13,505 nt of DNA from SIG480 sp045595605 (GTDB lineage: Bacteria; Bacillota; Clostridia; Oscillospirales; JAAYXM01): positions 1 to 13,505 of the forward strand of contig JAZOAS010000021.1 in the NCBI GenBank assembly GCA_045595605.1, in the 5' to 3' direction. This document shows, piece by piece, positions 1 through 7,444 of the stretch (its first letter is position 1; each line of letters begins with the position of its first letter). Both the position numbers and the translations under genes were made by a program. The notes under the pieces were generated by a model, which was not told where the DNA came from, did no database searches, and was given only the letters and a program-made list of their open reading frames with translations.

Positions 1-1
1 T

Positions 2-277
2 GCACCGAGAAATACAATCACACGCCAGGATATGATGGCAATTCTCTACCGCGCACTCACAGAGCTTGGAATCGAGCTAGTACCGGTAGAAGGAATCTCA
101 GTTGAGAGCTATCCTGACTATGCAGATGTAGCAGACTATGCAAAGGAAGCAGTCAAGGCACTTGTCGAAGCAGGACTTGTCAACGGTAAGTCAGGCTTCA
201 TCGCAGGAAACGAGACAACAACCCGCGCAGAGGTTGCAGTTCTCTTAAAGAGAGTTCTTGACTACATCGCAAAATAA
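2..277 (+). CDS. SLH-domain cell-surface protein, C-terminal fragment
   Basis: The reading frame is open from the left edge, so the gene begins outside the window and only the last 91 residues are seen. They contain the end of one S-layer homology repeat (ITRQDMMAILYRAL, the helix after the usual T-R-x-E/D turn) and most of a second (YADVADYAKEAVKAL ... TTRAEVAVLLKRVL). SLH repeats bind pyruvylated secondary cell-wall polymers and hold exoproteins at the surface of Gram-positive bacteria. The repeats lie at the extreme C-terminus, a common place for anchors on large secreted enzymes or S-layer proteins. The cargo domain cannot be seen, so its function is unknown. An ATG at 32 exists but lies within the repeat and is not the start. 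The gene converges on the comM-type gene and ends at the bidirectional terminator 70 bases downstream. Confidence 0.88.
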   Translation, partial: APRNTITRQDMMAILYRALTELGIELVPVEGISVESYPDYADVADYAKEAVKALVEAGLVNGKSGFIAGNETTTRAEVAVLLKRVLDYIAK

Positions 278-346
278 AGACAACTTTTTCTCTCTTCATT
301 TTAACCGGCGGGGTTGCATCCGCTTCTCTGCCGGCAATTCTCCCTA

Positions 347-382
347 AAAAAAGACCTACGGAATTTTCCGTAGGTCTTTTTT
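347..382. terminator. Bidirectional intrinsic terminator between convergent genes
   Basis: The stem GACCTACGG (353-361) pairs with CCGTAGGTC (368-376). It is extended by A:T pairs inside (AA/TT) and by an A-run (346-352) facing a T-run (377-382) outside. Either strand therefore gives a GC stem followed by a U-tract, so it can stop both the SLH gene from the left and the comM-type gene from the right. Confidence 0.9.
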
Positions 383-388
383 ATTTAA

Positions 389-1915
389 TCAGTCATTTTC
401 TCGATCGAGAGTTCTGTATTGAATCGCCTCGGCAATGTGTATCGCCTCAACGGTATCTGAGTCTGCAAGGTCGGAAATCGTCAGCGCAAGCTTTAAGATT
501 TTATCGTATGAGCGACCGGTGAGACCGAGTGAATCAAAAACAGATTTCAAAAGCTCTTTCGCGTCGTCTGTAAGATTGATAAGTTCGTGAAGAGCGCTTG
601 GAGAAAGCTCGGCATTTGAGAAAACTCCGCGAGCCCGTGCCTTTTTGCGAGCTTTTTCAACTCTTGCGCGAATAAGTGCTGAGCTTTCGCCCTTTTCCGT
701 ATTTGACATATCGCTGTATGTAACGCTTGGGACGGAAATATGAATATCAATTCTGTCAAGAAGCGGTCCCGAAATCTTGCCCATATAGCTTTTTACCGAA
801 AGCTCAGAGCAGGTGCAACGGTGAGCCTCGCCTTCGTATCCTCGCCAGCCGCATTTGCACGGATTCATCGCACAGACGAGCATAAACCGCGCGGGGTAAG
901 TTACCGTACCCGATGCGCGCGAGAGCGTGATTTCTCCCGTCTCCATAGGCTGACGGAGGATTTCGAGAGAGTCACGGCGGAACTCAGGAAGCTCATCAAG
1001 GAACAAAACTCCGTTATGAGAAAGCGAAAGCTCGCCCGGGAGAAGAGCAGTTCCGCCACCTGAGAGCGCAACCGCAGAAGAAGTGTGGTGCGGCGCGCGG
1101 AAGGGCCGCGCGAGAAGAAGCGGGTTTTCGTTTGAAACGAGCCCGCGTATAGAGTGAAGCCCCGTTGTACGGAGAGCTTCTTCGTGGGTCATATCGGGGA
1201 GAATCGAGGGGATTCTTTCTGCAAGCATGCTTTTACCCGAGCCGGGAGGACCAATCATCAGTACATTATGGCCGCCAGCCGCGGCAATTTCGAGAGCTCT
1301 CTTTACATTCTCCTGTCCTTTGACATCAGAAAAGTCGAGGAAGGTGTGCTCGTCGGGTGTTGGCGACCAGACGGGCTCTCGTGAAAGATTTACCTCGCCT
1401 TTGAAAAACGCGATAAGCTCGGCCGCTGTCTTTACGCCGTAAACCGAAATTTCCTCTCCTGCAAGAGAAGCCTCTCTCGCATTGTCCGACGGGACAAAAA
1501 TGCGCTTTATGCCGTTATCCTTTGCGGCAATCGCCATAGAGAGAACACCTCTCGCAGGTCGAAGCTCGCCGTTTAAGGAAAGCTCGCCGAGAAAAGCGCA
1601 ATCAGGAGAAATCTCGGGGAGCTGTTTTGAAGCAACGAGCATACCGAGAAGGATGGGAAGGTCGTATATCGGGCCTTCTTTTTTCGTCCCCGCAGGCGCG
1701 AGGTTTATGGTTATTTTGTTTTTTGGAAAATCAGCGCTTAAGTTTTTAATGGAAGCGCGGACGCGGTCACGCGATTCGCGTACTGCGGCGTCGGGAAGAC
1801 CGACGACATCAAAGCTCGGAAGCCCGCCTGAGAGGAAGCATTCCGCCGTGACGATATAGCCGTCAGCGCCGTCAAGCCCGAATGAACAAATTTTCGATAC
1901 CAAATACCCCACCAC
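389..1915 (-). CDS. comM: YifB/ComM family Mg-chelatase-like AAA+ ATPase
   Basis: The 508-residue product matches the ComM/YifB family in length and motif order. Residues about 5-170 form the N-terminal Lon-protease-like ChlI domain, with GLPSFDVVGLPD at 31-42 and the K-x-G-x-x-Y-D-L-P segment near 79-87. The AAA+ core has Walker A GPPGSGKS (222-229) and Walker B VLFLDELPEF (303-312). A Cys-rich insert follows, with C353, C355, C367 and C369, and then the C-terminal Mg_chelatase_C region to about 505. In Vibrio and Haemophilus, ComM is a hexameric helicase promoting branch migration during natural transformation. The role in Clostridia is less clear, and Mg chelation is not implied. The start given is GTG at 1915, without a good Shine-Dalgarno site. 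TTG at 1903 follows a G-rich stretch and gives an N-terminus (VSKICSFGLDG) closer to the usual family start, so it may be the real one. The gene has its own promoter at 1940-1968. Confidence 0.93.
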   Translation of the reverse strand: MVGYLVSKICSFGLDGADGYIVTAECFLSGGLPSFDVVGLPDAAVRESRDRVRASIKNLSADFPKNKITINLAPAGTKKEGPIYDLPILLGMLVASKQLPEISPDCAFLGELSLNGELRPARGVLSMAIAAKDNGIKRIFVPSDNAREASLAGEEISVYGVKTAAELIAFFKGEVNLSREPVWSPTPDEHTFLDFSDVKGQENVKRALEIAAAGGHNVLMIGPPGSGKSMLAERIPSILPDMTHEEALRTTGLHSIRGLVSNENPLLLARPFRAPHHTSSAVALSGGGTALLPGELSLSHNGVLFLDELPEFRRDSLEILRQPMETGEITLSRASGTVTYPARFMLVCAMNPCKCGWRGYEGEAHRCTCSELSVKSYMGKISGPLLDRIDIHISVPSVTYSDMSNTEKGESSALIRARVEKARKKARARGVFSNAELSPSALHELINLTDDAKELLKSVFDSLGLTGRSYDKILKLALTISDLADSDTVEAIHIAEAIQYRTLDREND

Positions 1916-1939
1916 CCGATAAATACAAACTATAAAGTT

Positions 1940-1968
1940 ATTATACCATAGCGAAAAAATCGTTTCAA
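1940..1968 (-). promoter_or_regulatory. SigA-type promoter of the comM-type gene
   Basis: On the minus strand, TTGAAA (1968-1963) and TATAAT (1945-1940) are separated by exactly 17 bases. A TG one base before the -10 makes it an extended -10 element. It lies 25 bases upstream of the GTG start. Confidence 0.8.
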
Positions 1969-1981
1969 GTGTAAGAAATTA

Positions 1982-2017
1982 TTGTAAAAGCATATGTTTT
2001 TGTGCTATACTTATAAT
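1982..2017 (+). promoter_or_regulatory. Probable promoter of the lepA operon
   Basis: An extended -10, TG-C-TATACT (2003-2011), is preceded at 18 bases by TTGTAA (1982-1987). A second -10-like TATAAT overlaps at 2012-2017. It faces away from the comM promoter, making a compact divergent promoter region. Which -10 is used cannot be decided by eye. Confidence 0.6.
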
Positions 2018-2046
2018 GTAAAACTGTACAATGGGAGTAGTATATT

Positions 2047-3852
2047 GTGGCAAATAAAGAAAACATCAGAAACTTTTGTATAATCGCTCACATCGACCAC
2101 GGTAAGAGCACCCTTGCAGACAGGCTTTTGGAGAAGTGCAAGGCTGTTACCGAGCGCGAGATGGAGAACCAGCTTCTTGACGATATGGAGCTTGAGCGCG
2201 AGCGCGGAATCACCATAAAAGCGCGCGCCGTAAGGCTTGACTATATCGCAGAATCGGGGGAGGAGTATGTCTTGAACCTCATCGACACCCCGGGACATGT
2301 TGACTTCAACTACGAGGTTTCCCGCTCGCTTGCGGCGTGCGAGGGAGCTTTGCTTGTTGTTGACGCGTCGCAGGGAATCGAGGCGCAGACTCTTGCAAAC
2401 ACCTACCTTGCGATTGAGCACAACCTTGAGGTTCTTCCCGTAATAAACAAAATCGACCTTCCGAGCGCAGACCCCGAGCGCGTAAAGGGAGAGGTTGAGG
2501 ATATAATCGGCATTCCCGCAGAGGATGCACCTGCAATTTCTGCGAAAATGGGAATAAATATTGAGTCCGTCCTTGAATATGCCGTTGCAAACATCCCCGC
2601 ACCAAAAGGTGAGGATAGCGCACCTCTCCGCGCAATAATTTTTGACAGCCGCTATGATTCTTACCGCGGAGTTGTTGTTTATATCAGGGTTATGGAAGGC
2701 GAGATCAAACCCGGAATGAAAATCAAGCTCATGGCGAGCGGTGCCGAGTTTGATGTAGTTGAAACGGGCTATATGCTTCCGCGCGGTGAGAAACAGACAA
2801 AGGGTCTTTCTGCCGGAGAGGTAGGCTTCTTTACGGCAAGTATAAAGAATGTTAAGGATACGCAGGTCGGTGACACCGTAACCTCGTTTGACAACCCTGC
2901 ATCCGAACCGCTTCCGGGTTACCGCACAGTCCGCCCGATGGTTTTCTCCGGTGTATATCCGGCAGACGGCGCGAAATACCCTGACCTTCGCGATGCGCTT
3001 GATAAGTTAAAATTAAACGATGCATCGCTCACATACGAGCCCGAATCGAGCGCGGCTCTCGGCTTTGGCTTCCGTTGCGGATTCCTCGGTCTTCTTCATA
3101 TGGAGGTCATTCAGGAGCGCCTTGAAAGAGAATACAACCTCGACCTTATCACAACTGCGCCGAGCGTTATCTACAAGGTAAAAAAGACCGACGGCGAAGA
3201 GCTTATGATTACAAACCCGCTCAACTACCCGAACCCTTCGGAGATAGAGTGGGCAGAGGAGCCGTTTGTTGCGGCAAACATCATTGCACCGACGGAATAC
3301 ATCGGAAACATTATGGAGCTGTGTCAGGAGCGCCGCGGCGAATACAAGGACACAAAGTACCTTGACGCAACCCGCGTCGAGATTCACTATAATCTTCCGC
3401 TCAACGAGATAATTTATGACTTTTTCGACGCTCTCAAGTCGAGAACGCGCGGATACGCGTCTCTTGACTACGAGCTTTTGGGATACCGCAAGTCAGACCT
3501 TGTAAAGCTTGACATTCTCCTAAACGGTGACCCCGTTGATGCGCTTTCGTTCATTGTTCATGCTGAAAAGGCGTATGCCCGCGCGCGTCGCCTTGCCGAG
3601 AAGCTCAAGGAGCATATTCCGCGCCAGCTCTTTGAGATTCCGATTCAGGCGACTATCGGAAGCAAGATTATTGCCCGCGAGACCGTAAAAGCGCTTCGTA
3701 AGGATGTTCTTGCAAAGTGCTACGGCGGTGACATCACGCGAAAGAAGAAGCTTCTTGAGAAGCAGAAGGAAGGCAAGAAGAGGATGCGCAACCTCGGCTC
3801 AGTAGAGGTTCCGCAGGATGCGTTCATGGCAGTTCTGAAGCTTGACGAATAA
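2047..3852 (+). CDS. lepA: Elongation factor 4 (LepA), ribosome back-translocase GTPase
   Basis: The 601-residue product matches the family length of about 600. LepA/EF4 is a translational GTPase that binds the 70S ribosome. It has been linked to back-translocation, and later work points to 30S subunit biogenesis or initiation. All G motifs are intact: G1 AHIDHGKST (14-22), G2 RGIT (53-56), G3 DTPGH (80-84), G4 NKID (134-137) and G5 SAK (165-167). The EF-G-like domains II, III and V follow, with GFRCGFLGLLHMEV in the middle, and the LepA-specific C-terminal domain ends in the usual Lys/Arg-rich stretch (KKKLLEKQKEGKKRMR). The start is GTG at 2047, preceded by GGGAG at 2033-2037 with 9-base spacing. 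This is the first gene of a five-gene operon, and hemW starts 10 bases after its stop. Confidence 0.97.
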   Translation: MANKENIRNFCIIAHIDHGKSTLADRLLEKCKAVTEREMENQLLDDMELERERGITIKARAVRLDYIAESGEEYVLNLIDTPGHVDFNYEVSRSLAACEGALLVVDASQGIEAQTLANTYLAIEHNLEVLPVINKIDLPSADPERVKGEVEDIIGIPAEDAPAISAKMGINIESVLEYAVANIPAPKGEDSAPLRAIIFDSRYDSYRGVVVYIRVMEGEIKPGMKIKLMASGAEFDVVETGYMLPRGEKQTKGLSAGEVGFFTASIKNVKDTQVGDTVTSFDNPASEPLPGYRTVRPMVFSGVYPADGAKYPDLRDALDKLKLNDASLTYEPESSAALGFGFRCGFLGLLHMEVIQERLEREYNLDLITTAPSVIYKVKKTDGEELMITNPLNYPNPSEIEWAEEPFVAANIIAPTEYIGNIMELCQERRGEYKDTKYLDATRVEIHYNLPLNEIIYDFFDALKSRTRGYASLDYELLGYRKSDLVKLDILLNGDPVDALSFIVHAEKAYARARRLAEKLKEHIPRQLFEIPIQATIGSKIIARETVKALRKDVLAKCYGGDITRKKKLLEKQKEGKKRMRNLGSVEVPQDAFMAVLKLDE

Positions 3853-3859
3853 GGGTGAG
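3853..3859 (+). promoter_or_regulatory. Ribosome binding site that sets the hemW start
   Basis: GGGTGAG lies just after the lepA stop and 3 bases before ATG 3863. It supports that ATG over the in-frame TTG at 3842, which overlaps the lepA end. Confidence 0.6.
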
Positions 3860-3862
3860 AAA

Positions 3863-5053
3863 ATGACTCCGCTTGGAATATATATACACATACCGTTTTG
3901 CTTATCAAAATGCGCATACTGTGATTTTTACTCTCAGTGCGGAACAAAGAGCGAGTACAAGGAATACACCGCGGCTCTTGTAAAGCATATTGAAGAGGCG
4001 CAGATGCGCTCGTCCGACTATGTCGTTGACAGCATTTATTTCGGTGGCGGAACTCCGACCGCGATAGGCGAGCGAAATCTTATAAAGATTTTATCAGCCG
4101 TTATGAGAAGCTTCAGGGTCTCAGACGACTGCGAGATTACCACTGAGGCAAACCCGAACTCAGTGAGCTTTCCGATGCTCAAGAAAATGGCAAGGGCGGG
4201 ATTTAACCGAATTTCCTTCGGTATGCAGAGCGCGTCAAACACCGAGCTTCGCGTGCTCGGGCGCACTCACAACTTCGAGGATGTGAGAAACGCTGTTGAG
4301 ATTGCGCGAAAAGCAAAGTTTGAGAATATATCGCTCGATCTTATGTACGGGCTTCCGTCGCAGACGCTTACAAGCTTTCTCGACTCTCTTGATGCCGCGA
4401 TCGCGCTTTCTCCCGAGCACATATCGTGTTACAGCTTAAAGCTTGAAGCGGGAACACCGCTTGCAGAGCGCCCTGAAACGCTTGACCTTCCGTCAGACGA
4501 TGATGTTGCGGATATGTACCTTGCGGCAGTCTCAAGGCTTTTCGAGGAGGGGTATATCCAATACGAAATATCAAACTTCGCAAAGGAAGGGAAAGAGTCC
4601 CGCCACAATATGAAATACTGGACGCTTGCGGATTATTGGGGATTTGGTCCGTCGGCACATTCGCTCGTCGGCAAGAAGCGGTTTTCGTATATAAAGTCGT
4701 GGACAGGCTATGTCGAGGCGCTTAGATGCGGGGACGAAATAATCGACAGGATAGAAACGATAAATACGGCAGAGCGATGCGGAGAGTATCTCATGCTCGG
4801 GCTCCGCACAACACGGGGAATATCCTCGTCAGTTCTTGAAAAGAAATACCTTACATTCTTTGACGAGATTGAGAAGGTGCTTTTAAAATACCACAAAGCG
4901 GGATATACCGAGTTTGACGGAAAAACATGGAGACTCACGCCTGAGGGCTTTCTCGTTTCGAACCGCATAATCGGCGAGGTGCTTGATGCGCTTGAAAATT
5001 CGCGTCACCTTGTCCGCCCCGCAAACGGATATGTAAGAAAGGAAGTAAAATAA
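3863..5053 (+). CDS. hemW: HemW, radical SAM heme chaperone family protein
   Basis: This is a 396-residue radical SAM protein of the HemN-like group. The 4Fe-4S cluster motif is C13-x3-C17-x2-C20 followed by D21-F22, the HemW pattern. True oxygen-independent coproporphyrinogen oxidase HemN has CxxxCxxCxC. GGGTPT (61-66) is the SAM-binding glycine motif. RHNMKYW (247-253) contains the HNxxYW heme-binding signature known from HemW, and GFGPSAHS (261-268) follows. The C-terminal HemN_C region runs from about 300 to 380. HemW proteins bind heme and are thought to insert it into respiratory enzymes, without coproporphyrinogen oxidase activity. Next to lepA is the usual place for hemW in Firmicutes. 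An in-frame TTG at 3842 would add 7 residues but has no ribosome binding site. The ACT gene starts one base after the stop. Confidence 0.93.
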   Translation: MTPLGIYIHIPFCLSKCAYCDFYSQCGTKSEYKEYTAALVKHIEEAQMRSSDYVVDSIYFGGGTPTAIGERNLIKILSAVMRSFRVSDDCEITTEANPNSVSFPMLKKMARAGFNRISFGMQSASNTELRVLGRTHNFEDVRNAVEIARKAKFENISLDLMYGLPSQTLTSFLDSLDAAIALSPEHISCYSLKLEAGTPLAERPETLDLPSDDDVADMYLAAVSRLFEEGYIQYEISNFAKEGKESRHNMKYWTLADYWGFGPSAHSLVGKKRFSYIKSWTGYVEALRCGDEIIDRIETINTAERCGEYLMLGLRTTRGISSSVLEKKYLTFFDEIEKVLLKYHKAGYTEFDGKTWRLTPEGFLVSNRIIGEVLDALENSRHLVRPANGYVRKEVK

Positions 5054-5054
5054 T

Positions 5055-5324
5055 ATGCGCGCAGTAATTACGGTTATAGGTAAGGATACAACGGGAATCA
5101 TCGCCGCTGTTTCAAATGTTCTTTCCGAGAAGAAGATAAACATTCTTGATATCAATCAGAGCGTTCTTTCTGATATGTTCGTCATGGTAATGCTTGTTGA
5201 CATATCGGGAAGTAAGGTCCCGTTCTCAAGCCTCTCCGAGGAGCTCGTTGCGCTCGGTGAAAAGATGGGACTTAAGATTCTCGCAATGCACGAGGATATT
5301 TTCAATACCATGCACAGGATATAA
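5055..5324 (+). CDS. ACT-domain protein, UPF0237 type
   Basis: The 89-residue product is essentially one ACT domain. The opening strand is MRAVITVIGKDTTGIIAAV, with the D-x-T/P-G-I ligand-loop signature at 11-15. A helix (AAVSNVLSEKKINILDI), a second strand (SDMFVMVMLVDI) and a second helix follow. ACT domains bind small ligands, often amino acids, at dimer interfaces. No catalytic domain is fused, so it probably acts as a regulatory or binding subunit. It lies one base after hemW and 15 bases before the UPF0210 gene. ACT/UPF0237 next to UPF0210 is a recurring pair in Firmicutes, so the two products probably work together. The ligand is unknown. A GGAAG site lies upstream at 5041-5045. Confidence 0.87.
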   Translation: MRAVITVIGKDTTGIIAAVSNVLSEKKINILDINQSVLSDMFVMVMLVDISGSKVPFSSLSEELVALGEKMGLKILAMHEDIFNTMHRI

Positions 5325-5339
5325 GGGGAACAGTGACTG

Positions 5340-6698
5340 ATGATTAACTCATTTGATATTCTTGAAACGATAAAAATGATAGAGGAGGAGCACCTTGATA
5401 TCCGTACCGTAACGATGGGAATCTCTCTTCGCGACTGTGCAGGAAGCGACATCAGAGCTACCTCAGAAAAAGTATATGACAAGGTTACAAAAACGGCGGA
5501 AAACCTCGTCAAAACCGCAGAGGAGATTTCCTGCGAATTCGGAATCCCGATTGTAAATAAGCGAGTATCCGTAACGCCTGTTTCCATTCTTGCGGATGCA
5601 GTTGATACCGAGGATGTAACCCCGCTTGCCGAGGCTCTTGACCGCGCGGCGGAGACGCTCGGAATCAACTTTATCGGCGGCTACGGCGCGCTTGTCCATA
5701 AGGGAATGACAAAGGGCGACGAAAGGCTTATCGCAACGCTTCCGGAAGCGCTTGCAAAAACCGAGCGCGTATGCTCGTTTGTAAATGTTGCGACAACTCG
5801 CGCCGGAATAAATATGGACGCGGTAAAGACTCTCGGAGAGCTTGTTTGTCGCGCGGCATACTTAACCCGTGAGCGCGAGTCGATAGGCTGTGCTAAGTTT
5901 GTCGCGTTTGCAAACGCGACTGAGGACAACCCGTTTATGGCGGGCGCTTTCCACGGAGTTGGAGAAGGCGAGGCTGTAATCAATGTCGGCGTTTCAGGTC
6001 CGGGCGTTGTCCATAAGGCGATAAAGCGCGCAGGAGATGTCAACCTCACAGAGCTTGCCGAGGTGGTAAAGCGTACGGCGTTCAAAATCACCCGCGCAGG
6101 TCAGCTTGTCGCAAAAACTGCGGCAGAGCGCCTTGATATACCCTTCGGAATAGTTGACCTCTCTCTCGCGCCGACACCTGCAATAGGTGACTCGGTAGCG
6201 CATATCTTAGAGGAAATGGGTCTTTCCTCTGTCGGGTCTCACGGCACAACGGCAGCGCTTGCGCTTCTTAACGATGCGGTTAAGAAGGGTGGCGTTATGG
6301 CGTCGCCCCATGTCGGCGGACTCTCGGGCGCGTTCATCCCCGTATCTGAAGACGCGGGTATGATAGAAGCCGCGTCAAAGGGCCTTCTCTCCTTTGATAA
6401 GCTTGAAGCGATGACGGCTGTCTGCTCGGTAGGCCTTGATATGATAGCTATCCCGGGCGACACACCGCCTGAGGTAATATCTGCGATAATTGCAGACGAA
6501 ATCTCAATCGGCGTTGTAAATAACAAGACAACGGCTGTCCGCGTAATTCCGGCATACGGCAAAAAGGTCGGCGATTTCGTAAACTACGGCGGTCTTCTCG
6601 GTGAGGCACCTGTTATGAATATAAGCACTTGCTCACCGCTTAAGTTTATTTCGCGTGGCGGAAGAATCCCCGCGCCTATCCACAGCCAGAGGAATTAA
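5340..6698 (+). CDS. UPF0210/DUF711 (PFL-like family) protein of unknown function
   Basis: The 452-residue product has the length and motifs of the UPF0210/DUF711 family: an N-terminal helix (FDILETIKMIEEEHLDIRTV), NFIGGYGALVHKGMT (110-124), FVNVATTRAGINMDAV (147-162), GVSGPGVVHKAI (217-228), DLSLAPTPAIGDSVA (273-287), GSHGTTAAL (299-307) and a C-terminal GGRIPAPIHS (440-449). The family is often called PFL-like because its barrel fold resembles pyruvate formate-lyase and anaerobic ribonucleotide reductase. No glycyl-radical loop of the RVxGY type is visible, so radical chemistry should not be assumed. A purine-rich site (AAGGGGA) follows the ACT stop and serves the ATG at 5340. The gene sits between the ACT gene and tadA in one operon. 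The reaction is unknown. Confidence 0.88.
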   Translation: MINSFDILETIKMIEEEHLDIRTVTMGISLRDCAGSDIRATSEKVYDKVTKTAENLVKTAEEISCEFGIPIVNKRVSVTPVSILADAVDTEDVTPLAEALDRAAETLGINFIGGYGALVHKGMTKGDERLIATLPEALAKTERVCSFVNVATTRAGINMDAVKTLGELVCRAAYLTRERESIGCAKFVAFANATEDNPFMAGAFHGVGEGEAVINVGVSGPGVVHKAIKRAGDVNLTELAEVVKRTAFKITRAGQLVAKTAAERLDIPFGIVDLSLAPTPAIGDSVAHILEEMGLSSVGSHGTTAALALLNDAVKKGGVMASPHVGGLSGAFIPVSEDAGMIEAASKGLLSFDKLEAMTAVCSVGLDMIAIPGDTPPEVISAIIADEISIGVVNNKTTAVRVIPAYGKKVGDFVNYGGLLGEAPVMNISTCSPLKFISRGGRIPAPIHSQRN

Positions 6699-6701
6699 AA
6701 T

Positions 6702-7196
6702 ATGGACATTTCAAAAGACGAGCTTTATATGCGCGAGGCGATTTCCCTTGCAAAGTATGCCGCAGAGCTTGGAGAAGCGCCCGTCGGGTGTGTTATCGTG
6801 CTTGATAATGAGATTATAGGCCGTGGATACAACCTTCGCGAGCGCGACGGTGACCCGCTTGCCCACGCCGAGCTCATGGCGATAGCCGAGGCAAAGGAAA
6901 AGGTCCGCGGCTGGCGCCTTTGCGGTGCGGAGCTTTATGTAACGCTTGAGCCGTGCCCGATGTGTGCGGGCGCGTGTATAAATTCGCGAATAGAGCGCGT
7001 GGTTTTCGGCGCATACGATAAAAAAACGGGAAGCTGCGGGTCTGTAATTAATCTCTTTGAGCTTCCGTATAACCATAAGCCTGAGCTTCTGGGAGGCGTG
7101 CTTGAAGAAGAGTGTGCAGGTCTTCTCTCAGAGTTCTTCTTGTCGCTTCGTGAGAGGAATAAGCTAAGAAAAATGGCAGAAACTGACAATAATTAA
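6702..7196 (+). CDS. tadA: tRNA-specific adenosine-34 deaminase TadA
   Basis: This is a 164-residue zinc-dependent deaminase that converts adenosine 34 to inosine in the anticodon of tRNA-Arg(ACG). The catalytic HAE motif is at 55-57 (H55 zinc ligand, E57 proton shuttle), and P-C-P-M-C at 84-88 supplies the other two zinc ligands, C85 and C88. The N-terminal MREAISLAKYAAELGEAPVG and the ENLRERDGDPLAHAE-like region (here NLRERDGDPLAHAE, 44-57) are typical of TadA as opposed to cytidine or guanine deaminases. The length is normal. The start at 6702 comes 3 bases after the UPF0210 stop, with AGAGGAA just upstream inside that gene. It is the last gene of the lepA operon, and the first clear terminator after it is at 7332-7362. 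Confidence 0.95.
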   Translation: MDISKDELYMREAISLAKYAAELGEAPVGCVIVLDNEIIGRGYNLRERDGDPLAHAELMAIAEAKEKVRGWRLCGAELYVTLEPCPMCAGACINSRIERVVFGAYDKKTGSCGSVINLFELPYNHKPELLGGVLEEECAGLLSEFFLSLRERNKLRKMAETDNN

Positions 7197-7234
7197 TATT
7201 TATGTAACAAATTAATGTTTATTTGTTAATAAAT

Positions 7235-7331
7235 GAGGAGTAAAATTAAGAATGTAACAGCCGATAAGGCTTTTACATAAATTTGAAATTAATTCTTTTC
7301 TCTGTTACTCCTCCCCCAATCCTATTTGCTA
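7235..7331 (+). ncRNA. Candidate structured RNA or long 3' UTR after tadA
   Basis: No gene is visible between tadA and the next terminator, but the sequence folds well on paper. GAGGAGTAA (7235-7243) pairs perfectly with TTACTCCTC (7305-7313) and closes the domain. AAGAAT (7248-7253) pairs with ATTCTT (7292-7297). Inside lies a hairpin, GTAA-C-AGCC (7254-7262) with GGCT-T-TTAC (7268-7276) around loop GATAA. The 3' arm continues into a C-run (7313-7317) that could pair with Shine-Dalgarno sequences, as in C-rich Firmicute small RNAs. A strong terminator follows. No convincing promoter is seen, so it may be the 3' UTR of the lepA operon rather than a separate RNA. It matches no RNA family I recognise. 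Confidence 0.35.
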
Positions 7332-7362
7332 GAAAAAGAGCAGCGTGAAGCTGCTCTTTTTC
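7332..7362 (+). terminator. Intrinsic terminator of the lepA-tadA operon
   Basis: A perfect 13-base stem, GAAAAAGAGCAGC (7332-7344) with GCTGCTCTTTTTC (7350-7362) around loop GTGAA, ends in a T-run within the 3' arm. It lies just before the promoter of the next gene. Confidence 0.88.
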
Positions 7363-7383
7363 GTTTATCCGGAATGTGCCGCA

Positions 7384-7411
7384 TTGACTTTTGTGCAGAA
7401 GCTGATATAAT
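7384..7411 (+). promoter_or_regulatory. Strong SigA-type promoter of the small SLH gene
   Basis: TTGACT (7384-7389) and TATAAT (7406-7411) have a 16-base spacer. A TG one base before the -10 gives an extended -10. The start codon is 34 bases downstream, so the leader is short. Confidence 0.78.
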
Positions 7412-7444
7412 TAAGTGTAATATTATTAAAGAGGGCGATTTTAT

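Noticed and set aside
740..1063. Open frame of 107 codons on the + strand, with similar ones at 1154-1384 and 1482-1859
   Set aside because: They lie entirely opposite the well-supported comM-type gene, have no ribosome binding site and no recognisable domain.
3842..3862. TTG start extending HemW by 7 residues into the lepA end
   Set aside because: No ribosome binding site serves it, while a good one precedes ATG 3863, and the family normally starts close to that ATG.
6660..6695. Glycyl-radical site at the C-terminus of the PFL-like protein
   Set aside because: The C-terminus reads GGRIPAPIHS and lacks the RVxGY glycyl-radical loop. The PFL name reflects fold similarity only.
7233..7280. 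15-codon open frame beginning ATG-AGG-AGT after tadA
   Set aside because: It has no Shine-Dalgarno site, is very short, and its sequence is better explained by the RNA helices it forms.
7197..7331. SRP RNA (ffs/scr), expected downstream of tadA in many Firmicutes
   Set aside because: The conserved GGAAGG-AGCAG tip of the SRP Alu/S-domain helix is absent, and the helices seen do not match its layout.
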